A stretch of DNA of 28,910 bases from JBAWAP01 sp049589355 (GTDB lineage: Bacteria; Chloroflexota; Anaerolineae; VGOG01): contig JBAWAP010000310.1 in the NCBI GenBank assembly GCA_049589355.1, positions 1 to 28,910 of the forward strand, read 5' to 3'. The notes beneath the pieces are model-generated. The model did not search any database. It had not been told where the DNA came from and worked only from the letters and a program-made list of their open reading frames with translations. Shown here in pieces: positions 7,421 through 14,849 of this stretch (within the stretch, counting starts at the first letter, position 1; every line of letters begins with the position of its first letter). The position numbers and the translations under genes are program-made.

Positions 7421-8461
7421 TTACGGCTGCGGATATTCGACCACTTTGACCTCTATCACGTAACGACAACTTTCACCAGGTGCCAACTGGGGCAGATCGC
7501 CGCTCTTCCGGGCTGCAGCTCGCCCCTGGAGCACACCGCAATTGGCGGGCTCGATGCCAAGGACATACGTCCCTTGTCCCATCATCTTCCAATGAACCAA
7601 GTAGGGCAGGTTCGTATTGTCGTAGGTCAGTCGCAGACCCAGCCCCAGGCTCGGATTCTCGACCTCAACTCGCACTTTGCCATCATCGTCCGCCTTCGGC
7701 ATGTGCCGGAACACCTGCTCCCGATACCCAGCGGTCGGCGGCTGGAAGCTACCCCAATCCGCTAGTCCAGGCTCCGCATCCTTGTCGCGAGGGACGGTTT
7801 CCTGCACCTCAAGGTGTAGCCGGGAATTCTCACTGACCAGAGGAAAACCCAGGTTAAAGTGATAAAGAATCATATGCGGCTGCGGTGCGAACCCTTCGTT
7901 GGTCACGACATCCTCGATCCGGATTTTGTTGGAACCCAACCGGGTGGAGATGCGTCGCCGTAAAACCAGGTTTTCGCCAAACACCCGCGTCTGTCGAACC
8001 TCCCCTGTGACCTCGAGCTTGTAGTCGTCTTCTACCCAGTAAGTGCGGTAGCCCACGAATTGAGTGGGCAAGTTGCTCAGGCGCCCGTGCAGCCCAAACT
8101 CCTCGCCAGCGTCGCTGGATGGAGGTCCAAAGTGATCCAGCCCGCAGGTAACAAGCAAACCTCCCTGAAAGGAACGCAGCCAGCCCAAGCCTTCCGGTTC
8201 GTAGTAGGCGGGATGAATCTCACCGACCGACGAGGCCCAGGCTAACGGAACACCCTTGTAGCGGCAGGCGGAGATGTCTAATGCCCGGTCTGCCAGGATG
8301 TGAAAATACAAGCCGGTACCCGTCCACACCTGGAGCATTCTGCTCCCTCGCTCCATTCCATCTGCGGCTTCCACCAGCTTGATCCCCGCCACTTGATCCA
8401 TGTGTCCAACACGTTGCAGAATCTCCTGCCGGCTCCAATCACGATGATATAGATAAGCCAT
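7421..8461 (-). CDS. DUF4432 family protein, galactose-mutarotase-like fold
   Basis: A 346-residue protein with the hallmarks of DUF4432: an RMLQVWTGTGLYFHILADRA block, ISACRYKGVPLAWASS, GLLVTCGLDHFGPPS, a LHGRLSN segment and a HMILYHFNLGFPL segment. The family has the supersandwich fold of aldose 1-epimerases and sits in sugar operons; it is presumed to act on the anomers of a sugar or sugar acid. The ATG start has GGAGG 6 nt upstream; a GTG or ATG further upstream would overlap the kinase gene and lacks a better site. It follows the FGGY kinase gene by about 50 nt and precedes mtlD. Substrate unknown. A paralogue-like protein lies at 11075-12169. Confidence 0.8.
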   Translation of the reverse strand: MAYLYHRDWSRQEILQRVGHMDQVAGIKLVEAADGMERGSRMLQVWTGTGLYFHILADRALDISACRYKGVPLAWASSVGEIHPAYYEPEGLGWLRSFQGGLLVTCGLDHFGPPSSDAGEEFGLHGRLSNLPTQFVGYRTYWVEDDYKLEVTGEVRQTRVFGENLVLRRRISTRLGSNKIRIEDVVTNEGFAPQPHMILYHFNLGFPLVSENSRLHLEVQETVPRDKDAEPGLADWGSFQPPTAGYREQVFRHMPKADDDGKVRVEVENPSLGLGLRLTYDNTNLPYLVHWKMMGQGTYVLGIEPANCGVLQGRAAARKSGDLPQLAPGESCRYVIEVKVVEYPQP

Positions 8462-8511
8462 TATCCACCTCCCGTCGGTCATACTGCATGGCCGTCGCCA
8501 GACTGATTGAC

Positions 8512-10029
8512 TCACCTCTGCTCAGATGCGAGATCCCACAGGTATTCCTCCATAAGGGGCCACAGCCGTCTGTACATTTCAAACCGGCTTTCGTAGAGTT
8601 TCTGCCGCTGCGGGTCCGGCTCGAAAGTCCGCTCCAGTCTCACCATAGCCTCAACGCCTGCCTCGAAAGATGAAAACACGCCATCCCCGACCCCGGCGAT
8701 AATCGCTGCCCCCAGGGCGCCTGCCTCGGTGATCCCTGGGCGAACGAACGGCCAGCCTAAGATATCGGCACAGATCTGGATCCAAGCATCCGACTTGCTG
8801 CCGCCCCCTACTACCCGGAAATCAACGATCTCGATTCCGGTGGGAGGGAGCGATTCGATGCACTCCTTCAGGTCGAACGTGGTCCCTTCGAGGATTCCCT
8901 TTAGGATGTCTCCCCTCGATGTCTCAAGCCGCAACCCGGCAACCACTCCGCAAGAGTCCGAGATGAACTCCGGCGGCCCGGTGATTGTGAAGTGGGGCAG
9001 GACCATGATGCTGCTCGGCCCCTCCGGAATCTCCGCAAAGAGGTCTGTGTAAACGTCCCTGCCCGCCTCTTCCGCCTGTTGGTGCTCCACTGCGGCAAAC
9101 GTGTCCCTGAACCATTTGACCATAGATCCGCCTTGGTTGTAAATGAAACTTACGTACTTTCCCGGTACTGCGTGATGTTCCGTATTCAACCCTCGCTCGA
9201 TCATCACTGCAGGTTCACGCCGTTTGCTGAATACAGGCGTGATGCATATAAAGGTGCCCATGCCGTACACGGCACGGCCTTCTTTGATCACACCACAGCC
9301 CACGGCGTTGGTAAGTTGGTCGTGAGCCCCAGTGACGATAGAGACGTTGGACGGCAGGCCGAGTTCGCCCGCTACATGTTTAGAAACCGTACCGATTACG
9401 GTGCCTGAAGGAGCGGTATCAGGAAGCTTGGAGCGATCAAGCCTGGCAAGTTTCAGGAGTTCCTCCGACCAGGCTTCCCGGTCAACATCGAAAAGCAGAG
9501 TCCGGTTCGCCAGGGAATAATCGACAACAGGGTCTGCACCGAGCATGAAAGAGACAAAGCTGCCCCAGAGGAGAAACTTGTGCGCCCGCTCATAGAGGTC
9601 GGGCTGATGCTCCTTGATCCACTTCAGCTTCGTCAGGCCGTAATGGTTGCCAAGCGTGTTCCCGTTGATCCGGTAGAGACGCTCGTTGTCTAAAGCGCTG
9701 CTTAGGCTCTCTAGGTACTCTTCCCCTCGCGCATCAAAGTTCAAGATGGAGGGCCCGAGGACCTGGCGGTCCTCGGTCACCGGGACCATCGCCTCGCCCA
9801 AAGACGATACAGCAAGGGCCTTGACTGGATCCGAGGCGGAACTGGATACGACCTCGCTTATCATCCTTTTGACTTTGGCCCATACTTCAACCGCGTCCAA
9901 CTCCGCCCAACCTGACTTTGGCCTCTGGCAATCGTATTCTTCATACGCCGAGGCGAGCACATGCCCCGCTTCGGAGAACACGGCCGCCTTGCACCCAGTG
10001 GTGCCCACGTCTATCCCGAGTAGACTCAT
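8512..10029 (-). CDS. FGGY-family carbohydrate kinase (xylulokinase-like)
   Basis: A kinase of about 505 residues. The N-terminus MSLLGIDVGTTGCKAAVFSE is the FGGY phosphate-binding loop; PKSGWAELDAVEVW, IVTGAHDQLTNAVGCGV, MGTFICITPVF and VVGGGSKSDAWIQICADILG follow in family order, and TEAGALGAAIIAGVG closes the ATP-binding half. It should phosphorylate a ketose or related sugar in the cytoplasm. The GAHDQ motif and the overall spacing are found in FGGY kinases of uncertain substrate as well as in xylulokinases. The start ATG follows a G-rich GGGGGGGTG tract; an upstream in-frame start would overlap the aldolase gene. It is flanked by a class II aldolase (29 nt upstream) and a DUF4432 protein, a kinase-aldolase-epimerase set that suggests one pathway. 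Confidence 0.85.
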   Translation of the reverse strand: MSLLGIDVGTTGCKAAVFSEAGHVLASAYEEYDCQRPKSGWAELDAVEVWAKVKRMISEVVSSSASDPVKALAVSSLGEAMVPVTEDRQVLGPSILNFDARGEEYLESLSSALDNERLYRINGNTLGNHYGLTKLKWIKEHQPDLYERAHKFLLWGSFVSFMLGADPVVDYSLANRTLLFDVDREAWSEELLKLARLDRSKLPDTAPSGTVIGTVSKHVAGELGLPSNVSIVTGAHDQLTNAVGCGVIKEGRAVYGMGTFICITPVFSKRREPAVMIERGLNTEHHAVPGKYVSFIYNQGGSMVKWFRDTFAAVEHQQAEEAGRDVYTDLFAEIPEGPSSIMVLPHFTITGPPEFISDSCGVVAGLRLETSRGDILKGILEGTTFDLKECIESLPPTGIEIVDFRVVGGGSKSDAWIQICADILGWPFVRPGITEAGALGAAIIAGVGDGVFSSFEAGVEAMVRLERTFEPDPQRQKLYESRFEMYRRLWPLMEEYLWDLASEQR

Positions 10030-10058
10030 ATACACCCCCCCTAGAATGTGCCGGAGGT

Positions 10059-10979
10059 TTAACCCCCCACCAGCCTCCTGGTTCCGGCCAAGTCGAAATA
10101 ATCCCGTATGAGCCAGCAAGTGCGGTCATACACCGCGTCCTGGGCGGCCGCCACACTACCCGATTCCCTCAGGGCCGACTCATAGGCCTGTCGGATTTCA
10201 GTGCCGATATTCACTTTGGCGATGCCCTTTTTGATCACGGCGAGCAAATACTCCCGCTTCACCCCGGAGCCGCCATGCAGGACCAGCGGTACGCCGGTTG
10301 CTTGACGAAGCCTCGCGAGATGTTCGAGATTCAACCTTGCTTCGACTTTTTTCTTGTCCTTCAATGCACCAGAAACCGCCCCATGGATGTTTCCTATGGC
10401 CACTGATAGCCAGTCACAGCCGGTCTCCCGCACAAAACGTTCCGCCTCTTTGACGTCTGTGAAGCCCCTGCCTGACTCGAAGAGTTCCTCATAAGGAGGG
10501 AGAGGCCCTGCTTCATGTCCCAGGACCGCGCCCAGTTCGGCCTCGCAGGGTATGCCTGCCTGGTGAGCCATCTCTACCACCTGCCGCGTTGCCCCGATGT
10601 TCCCCTCCAGATCCAGGCGCGAGCCATCCACCATGACGGATTGGTAGCCCAGCTCAATCGCCTCCCGGATAATCGAGAGGTAATCCACCTCCAGGTTGTC
10701 CTCATCAATCACCGGCACATGATCTAGATGAATTCGGACAAAGTCGGGCTCGTTCCACTTCATAAACTCTTCCATGACGGCAGCCGGGCTTTGGCTCTCA
10801 AACTTGATCCACTCAAGGCGCGCTGTTTCGATAAGTGCGAAGGAATCCTGATCTACCACAGCGCGGATAACCGGCTCGACCATGGGGAGGTAGGGCACGT
10901 TAAAGGCTAGAATCGCCACACCTGCCTTGCTGGCGTTGTTGATGATGTCGGAAGTGCTGTACATCTCTCCTGATTTCAC
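10059..10979 (-). CDS. Class II ketose-bisphosphate aldolase family protein
   Basis: A 306-residue zinc-dependent aldolase of the fructose/tagatose-bisphosphate class II family. The metal and catalytic residues are readable: H-L-D-H in FVRIHLDHVPV, Glu in CEAELGAVLG, His in AIGNIHGAVSG, His in LVLHGGSGV, and the phosphate-binding KVNIGTEIRQAY. The segment after H-L-D-H (VPVIDEDNLEVD) replaces the usual H-L-D-H-G-x-S/D form, so the active-site entrance may differ from GatY or FbaA. It would cleave a ketose-1-phosphate or bisphosphate to DHAP and an aldehyde. The start is uncertain: the GTG at 10979 has only a weak GAGG upstream, whereas the ATG at 10964 has AGGAG placed too close (2 nt). It precedes the FGGY kinase gene by 29 nt. 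Confidence 0.85.
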   Translation of the reverse strand: MKSGEMYSTSDIINNASKAGVAILAFNVPYLPMVEPVIRAVVDQDSFALIETARLEWIKFESQSPAAVMEEFMKWNEPDFVRIHLDHVPVIDEDNLEVDYLSIIREAIELGYQSVMVDGSRLDLEGNIGATRQVVEMAHQAGIPCEAELGAVLGHEAGPLPPYEELFESGRGFTDVKEAERFVRETGCDWLSVAIGNIHGAVSGALKDKKKVEARLNLEHLARLRQATGVPLVLHGGSGVKREYLLAVIKKGIAKVNIGTEIRQAYESALRESGSVAAAQDAVYDRTCWLIRDYFDLAGTRRLVGG

Positions 10980-11074
10980 TCTTAGTTAGCCTCAATGCCT
11001 TTCAAATAACGCTTACCAACCCTCCCGCAGGTTGTCATTCGACCTGTGGCGCAACAGTGCCACTTTCTTGAGGA

Positions 11075-12169
11075 TTAGCCCGCCACAATTTGAGAAATCT
11101 TTTCTTCCAGGCGTTTTGCCTCAGCCGGCACTAGCGTGCCCATCTCCAGTTCGAAGCGGAATTCACCTTTGGGCGGGAGCACTTTGATGTTCCCCTTGGC
11201 CTTCTCGGCCAGATACCCCTCCGGCTCAGCGGTGGCGGGTAAGACTATCCCCAGGGCTTCCTGGTCTGCCGTACGAGAGATCCAGCGGATGCCCTTGTCC
11301 AACTGATCCGGGCGATGCCGAACGTAATCAGCGCTGCCGTCGGGGTGTACTTGCATGCTGTGTGCCCAACCCTCTTCGTCGGCTAGATAATCTATGAAGA
11401 AAACCACCTCCGGGTCAAATAGCAGACCTGGCGCCAACAGGTTGTGCTTTTCAGGCTGACGCGCTAACTCTTCGATGAACTCCACGTAACCAGGGAGAGG
11501 CCGGATGTGAGACGGGATGCTCTTTCGCACGCGCACGTGTTGGGGCGTGCAAGGGGCACTGTACACCAGCCGTCCATTATCCACCGGCCTGAAGTTGACG
11601 TGAGCCAGGTACATCAATTCCATGTCGGAGTGCTTCAGGTTGGTGATGGTCATCGTCACCTCAAACAATGTGGAGCCGGTATACAGCTTGACCAGCGGCC
11701 TGGCAACGTAATTGTGGTTGAAGGCAACCGTGTGCTGATACTGGCCGCCCAGGCCGATGTAGGCCCCTTTCTCATCTTGGCCGACGACCAGATAGGCTTG
11801 TTGATAGGGGGCATTGGGCAACTCGCCGTGCAAGGGGTGAGTATCGTCTTTTGAGGGGACACCCATCGCTGTTGCCCCACAGTGAAGTAAAAAGCCGCCG
11901 TAGGTTTTCAGGTACTCGCGGGTGGGGCGAGGCTCTGCAAACATGGATTTCATGGTCAGGGTCCGCCCCCCGAACTCCGCTGACCAGATTTGCTGTCCCT
12001 GAAAAGGCAACAGTACGATCTGGCCCAGCTCATTGCTGAGCTTCAATCCGCACACACCACTGTCAAAACGGAAAGTGGAGGCCGTCAGTGTGCCCTGCTC
12101 AACCAGGATCCTTTCTCGCTCAGCAAAAAACTGGGGAGTGATATTGATGATTGTCTCGGACGTTGCCAT
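11075..12169 (-). CDS. DUF4432-like aldose-epimerase-fold protein
   Basis: A 364-residue protein with the general DUF4432/galactose-mutarotase-like pattern: an early LSNELGQIVLLPFQGQQIWS strand block, GGFLLHCGATAMGVPSKDD, HPLHGELPNAPYQQ, a MTITNLKHSDMELMYLAHVN block and a long C-terminal beta region. It shares the layout but not close sequence identity with the protein at 7421-8461. It probably binds or epimerises a sugar; the substrate is unknown. The ATG is preceded by a GGAGG about 12-15 nt upstream, embedded in a heptad repeat, so its ribosome-binding site is unusually distant. The gene follows the xylulokinase-like gene by 24 nt and is presumably co-transcribed from the promoter at 13805-13833. 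Confidence 0.72.
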   Translation of the reverse strand: MATSETIINITPQFFAERERILVEQGTLTASTFRFDSGVCGLKLSNELGQIVLLPFQGQQIWSAEFGGRTLTMKSMFAEPRPTREYLKTYGGFLLHCGATAMGVPSKDDTHPLHGELPNAPYQQAYLVVGQDEKGAYIGLGGQYQHTVAFNHNYVARPLVKLYTGSTLFEVTMTITNLKHSDMELMYLAHVNFRPVDNGRLVYSAPCTPQHVRVRKSIPSHIRPLPGYVEFIEELARQPEKHNLLAPGLLFDPEVVFFIDYLADEEGWAHSMQVHPDGSADYVRHRPDQLDKGIRWISRTADQEALGIVLPATAEPEGYLAEKAKGNIKVLPPKGEFRFELEMGTLVPAEAKRLEEKISQIVAG

Positions 12170-12174
12170 AGGTT

Positions 12175-12210
12175 ATCCCATAACCTCCAACCTCTAATCT
12201 CCAATCTCCA
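12175..12210 (-). repeat. Degenerate 7-bp tandem repeat across a stop codon and ribosome-binding region
   Basis: On the minus strand five heptads follow one another: TGGAGAT, TGGAGAT, TAGAGGT, TGGAGGT and TATGGGA. The array begins in the last codons of the xylulokinase-like gene, contains its TAG stop, and supplies two or three GGAG-like ribosome-binding sequences before the next gene. Slippage here would change the spacing of the ribosome-binding site. Confidence 0.6.
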
Positions 12211-13717
12211 GCGTAGCTAATTGTTCAAAGATCGGTTCCAGAGCGATGTAGGTTTGTTGGAAGAGGCTGTAAAGAGCGGCGTAACGCTGGTTGTTGGGGG
12301 AGTTGGGCCGCTCGGCTTCCTTCACCTGAACGATCTCGTGAGCCACTCGGAAGTCAGGAAAGAGGCCCACGCCGACGCCGCCGGCAATGGCTGCACCCAG
12401 TGAGGTCGCCTCCGCCAACAGCGCCGGCCGCAGGATGGGCAGCCCGTAGACGTCGGCCAGGATCTGTCGCCAGAGCGCGCTGCGAGCGCCGCCGCCGATG
12501 AGCCGCATGGCCTGAATCTCCGCCCCCTGCTCCAGAAAGGCGTCGAGGATCATCTTCAGATTGAAGGCCACGCCCTCCAGGACGGCGCGGCCCATCTCGG
12601 GTCGCCCGTGCGACATCGTGAGCCCCACGAACGCGCCCCGGGCCAGCGGGTTCCAATGCGGGCTCCGTTCACCGATGAGATAAGGCAGGAAGAGGAGCCC
12701 CCTGGCCCCTGGCTCGACGTCCGCCGCAGCCGCGCTCATCTCGTCGTACAGTCGTGTCTCGCCCTCGCCTCGCAGCAGTCGCTCCAGCCAATCGAAGGAG
12801 CCGCCGGCACACTGCATGGTGCCCGTGGGAAAATAGAGCTCTGGGTCCAGGTGGGCGAAGGTGAAGGTGCGCATCTGGGGATCATAGAGAGGCTGTTCGG
12901 CGGTCACGGCAATCCAGGACGAGGAGCCGATGTAATTGTAGGCCTCCCCTGGACGCACGGAGCCGGCCCCCACAGTAGCGCAGGCCCCGTCGCCGCCACC
13001 GATGACCACCGGCGTGCCAGCGAGCAGACCAGTCTCGACTGCCGCCTCCGGGGTCACTTTGCCGATGATCGTGTTGGAAGGATGGACTGGCGGGAGCTTT
13101 CGCGGGTCCAGACCTACCGTCTCTATCATGTCCAGCGCCCAATCGCGCCGCTCCAGGTCGAAGAGGTTGGTGCCGGAGGCATCGGAATAGTCGGTGGCGA
13201 AGACGCCGCTCAGTTTGTAGGCGGCGTAGTCCTTGGCCTGCAGGAACTGATGGGTGCGGGCGTAAAGTTCTGGCTGATGGCGCTGGATCCATAGCATCTT
13301 GGCCGCGGTGTAGGAAGCGCTGGCGCGGTGCCCCGTGCGGTGATAGACCTGCTCCGCGCCGCAGCAGTGGGCCAGGAACTCTGCCTCGGCGGTGGCCCGC
13401 TGGTCGGCCCAGATGATGGCCGAGCGCAGGGGGGTGCCCGTGGCATCCACCGCCAGCGCGCCGTTCATCATCCCGCTGAAGCTGACGACGGCGATATCGC
13501 CCGGCGCGACGGTGCTGGCGCTGAGCAGTTCCCGCGTCGAATTCCGCACTGCCCGCCACCAATCCGTGGGGTCCTGCTCAGCCCAGTTGGGATGAGGGTA
13601 AGCCGTCTCGTAAGCCTCAAGTGCGGTAGCTATGGCAACGCCGGCAGCATCGAAGAGCGTTGCTTTGTTGCCGGTTGTCCCCAGGTCGTGCGCCAGGATG
13701 TAGCAGCTTTGAGACAT
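12194..13717 (-). CDS. xylB: Xylulokinase-like FGGY carbohydrate kinase
   Basis: A kinase of about 507 residues with the complete FGGY pattern: ILAHDLGTTGNKATLFD at the N-terminus, PHPNWAEQDPTDWW, VVSFSGMMNG, IIWADQRAT, GGGDGACATVGAGSV, GSSSWIAVTAEQPL, FLPYLIGERSPHWNPLARG and LIGGGARSALWRQILADVYG. The ERSP-W-P-ARG block and the S-G-M-M pattern are typical of xylulokinase and its relatives, so phosphorylation of D-xylulose or a similar ketose at O5 is the leading guess. Two starts are plausible: ATG at 13717 with GAGGA 5 nt upstream, and ATG at 13738 with GAGGGG 5 nt upstream. It is the first gene of the minus-strand island, directly behind a consensus promoter and an operator. Confidence 0.85.
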   Translation of the reverse strand: MSQSCYILAHDLGTTGNKATLFDAAGVAIATALEAYETAYPHPNWAEQDPTDWWRAVRNSTRELLSASTVAPGDIAVVSFSGMMNGALAVDATGTPLRSAIIWADQRATAEAEFLAHCCGAEQVYHRTGHRASASYTAAKMLWIQRHQPELYARTHQFLQAKDYAAYKLSGVFATDYSDASGTNLFDLERRDWALDMIETVGLDPRKLPPVHPSNTIIGKVTPEAAVETGLLAGTPVVIGGGDGACATVGAGSVRPGEAYNYIGSSSWIAVTAEQPLYDPQMRTFTFAHLDPELYFPTGTMQCAGGSFDWLERLLRGEGETRLYDEMSAAAADVEPGARGLLFLPYLIGERSPHWNPLARGAFVGLTMSHGRPEMGRAVLEGVAFNLKMILDAFLEQGAEIQAMRLIGGGARSALWRQILADVYGLPILRPALLAEATSLGAAIAGGVGVGLFPDFRVAHEIVQVKEAERPNSPNNQRYAALYSLFQQTYIALEPIFEQLATLEIGD

Positions 13718-13768
13718 AACATTCCTCTTTTGGGCCATTGCTACCCCTCGGGCACTTAGAAGGGATGT

Positions 13769-13795
13769 TGAAAACGATATCATGTATCGCTTTCA
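13769..13795. promoter_or_regulatory. 27-bp LacI-type palindromic operator
   Basis: Arms TGAAAACGATA and TATCGCTTTCA flank a 5-bp centre TCATG; the arms match at 10 of 11 positions when one is reversed and complemented. The T-G-A-A-A-x-C-G edges resemble operators of LacI/GalR-family regulators. It lies just after the predicted transcription start of the minus-strand promoter at 13805-13833, a position where a bound protein would block transcription. No regulator gene is in the window. Confidence 0.7.
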
Positions 13796-13804
13796 GCACC
13801 CATA

Positions 13805-13833
13805 ACTATACCGCAGTTTTAGTCGGATGTCAA
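13805..13833 (-). promoter_or_regulatory. Sigma-70-type promoter for the sugar island
   Basis: On the minus strand a perfect -35 TTGACA (13828-13833) is followed after 17 nt by -10 TATAGT (13805-13810). The predicted start near 13798 is immediately upstream of the 27-bp operator and about 80 nt before the xylulokinase-like start codon. Confidence 0.8.
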
Positions 13834-13863
13834 GGACTTTTTTCTAGAAAGCCATCCTTGACA
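13828..13863. promoter_or_regulatory. 36-bp dyad containing both divergent -35 boxes
   Basis: Perfect 9-bp arms TGTCAAGGA and TCCTTGACA lie equally distant from a central 10-bp palindrome TTTCTAGAAA (13841-13850); all share one symmetry axis at 13845.5. Each arm contains one of the two opposed -35 boxes, so symmetry of the promoters explains part of the arms but not the centre. Confidence 0.6.
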
Positions 13864-13886
13864 GAGTACCGTGAATCTGCTAAGAT
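13858..13886 (+). promoter_or_regulatory. Sigma-70-type promoter for the cupin/ECF unit
   Basis: Perfect -35 TTGACA (13858-13863), 17-nt spacer and -10 TAAGAT (13881-13886). The expected start near 13893 leaves a 5' leader of about 27 nt before the cupin gene. In the leader, GAAAG and CTTTC (13904-13918) could pair around the ribosome-binding site. Confidence 0.75.
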
Positions 13887-13919
13887 ATTCCCAATGCCGA
13901 GTTGAAAGGAGAGCTTTCG

Positions 13920-14249
13920 ATGATCGTGAAAAACTACCGTCAGATTACGCCGGAGCCCGCCGCGGAGGCGCCGGGCGTCACTGTGCGCTGGGTGATCGGT
14001 GAGAAGGACGGAGCGCCGAACTTTGCCATGCGCGTCTTCGAGGCGGAGCCTGGAGCCGCCTCCCCATTACACACCCACTCCTGGGAGCACGAGGTCTTCA
14101 TCCTGGCCGGCGGGGGGCATGTCAGGGACAAGGGTGGCGAGACGCCATTCCAGGAGGGGGACGCCGTCTTCGTTGCCCCGTGGGAAAAGCATCAGTTCGT
14201 TAACGATGGGGACACGGTCCTGCGTTTCATCTGCGTCGTTCCCCTGTAA
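13920..14249 (+). CDS. Small single-domain cupin protein
   Basis: A 109-residue protein with one conserved-barrel cupin domain. Motif 1 is readable as PLHTHSWEHEVFILAGGG, with the two His, the Glu and the glycine-rich turn that bind a metal in cupin_2 proteins; motif 2 is GDAVFVAPWEKHQFVNDGD with the remaining His. Such proteins range from sugar isomerases and dioxygenases to plain ligand-binding domains, so the function is open. The ATG has AAGGAG 8 nt upstream. It is the first gene behind the plus-strand divergent promoter and lies opposite the sugar island, 48 nt before the THEP1-like NTPase gene. Confidence 0.85.
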   Translation: MIVKNYRQITPEPAAEAPGVTVRWVIGEKDGAPNFAMRVFEAEPGAASPLHTHSWEHEVFILAGGGHVRDKGGETPFQEGDAVFVAPWEKHQFVNDGDTVLRFICVVPL

Positions 14250-14297
14250 CGAGGACAGTGATGGCTATCTACCAAATGGTGAGAGAATAGAGCAGCC

Positions 14298-14849
14298 ATG
14301 AACATTCTGCTGACTGGAGAGCGCCAGGTAGGTAAAACCACCGTCTGCAAGCAGGTGGTGGAGTTGGCCCGGCGACTGGGCTATGGCCCTGCAGGGGTGC
14401 TCGCGCCTGCTCTTCTCGACGAAGATGGCCTTCCCATGGCTTACCATGCCCTGATGATATCTGACGGCGAGCAGCGGCTCCTGGCCCAGGCTAATGGTGA
14501 TCTGGACGGCCCTCGCACAGGCCGCTACAGCTTTGACGCGGACGTCTTCTCTTGGGTGATAGGGAGATTCCGTAGAGCGATCTCGCAGGGCTGCGATCTC
14601 CTTATCGTAGACGAGATCGGACCCCTGGAGCTGGAACAAGGGAGGGGTCTGGCCCCGATCCTCTCCGATCTCTCCGGCGGGAGGCTCCCACCACTGCTGT
14701 TGGTGGTCCGTTCGGAGCTAGCAGGGCGACTGCAGAAGCGGCTCTCCGACATCCCCTTCCGTACGTTCACGGTCACCCTGGAGAACCGCCAGGCTCTCCC
14801 CAACGCTATCGTCAAGGAGCTTTTCAGCGACTATGATCGAGGTAGATGA
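14298..14849 (+). CDS. THEP1-family nucleoside-triphosphatase
   Basis: A 183-residue P-loop NTPase. Residues 5-15 hold the Walker A motif (TGERQVGKTTV; family members usually read G-x-P-G-x-G-K-T-T) and LLIVDEIGPLELEQG is the Walker B block with the D-E-I-G-P-L/M-E-L signature that defines THEP1 proteins (human NTPCR, Aquifex THEP1). These cytoplasmic enzymes slowly hydrolyse NTPs; the biological role is not known. The last 17 nt overlap the start of the ECF-type ATPase gene, so the two are translationally coupled and probably work together. The ribosome-binding site is weak (AGAG). Coupling to an energy-coupling ABC protein is the most informative context. Confidence 0.8.
   Translation: MNILLTGERQVGKTTVCKQVVELARRLGYGPAGVLAPALLDEDGLPMAYHALMISDGEQRLLAQANGDLDGPRTGRYSFDADVFSWVIGRFRRAISQGCDLLIVDEIGPLELEQGRGLAPILSDLSGGRLPPLLLVVRSELAGRLQKRLSDIPFRTFTVTLENRQALPNAIVKELFSDYDRGR

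Noticed and set aside
6944..7765. A 273-codon plus-strand frame over the mtlD start and the DUF4432 end
   Set aside because: It crosses two well-supported minus-strand genes and shows no protein family features.
11040..11074. Hairpin GTGGC/GCCAC followed by TTTCTT as a possible terminator
   Set aside because: The T-rich side is on the plus strand, while the flanking genes are on the minus strand; the stem is only 5 bp.
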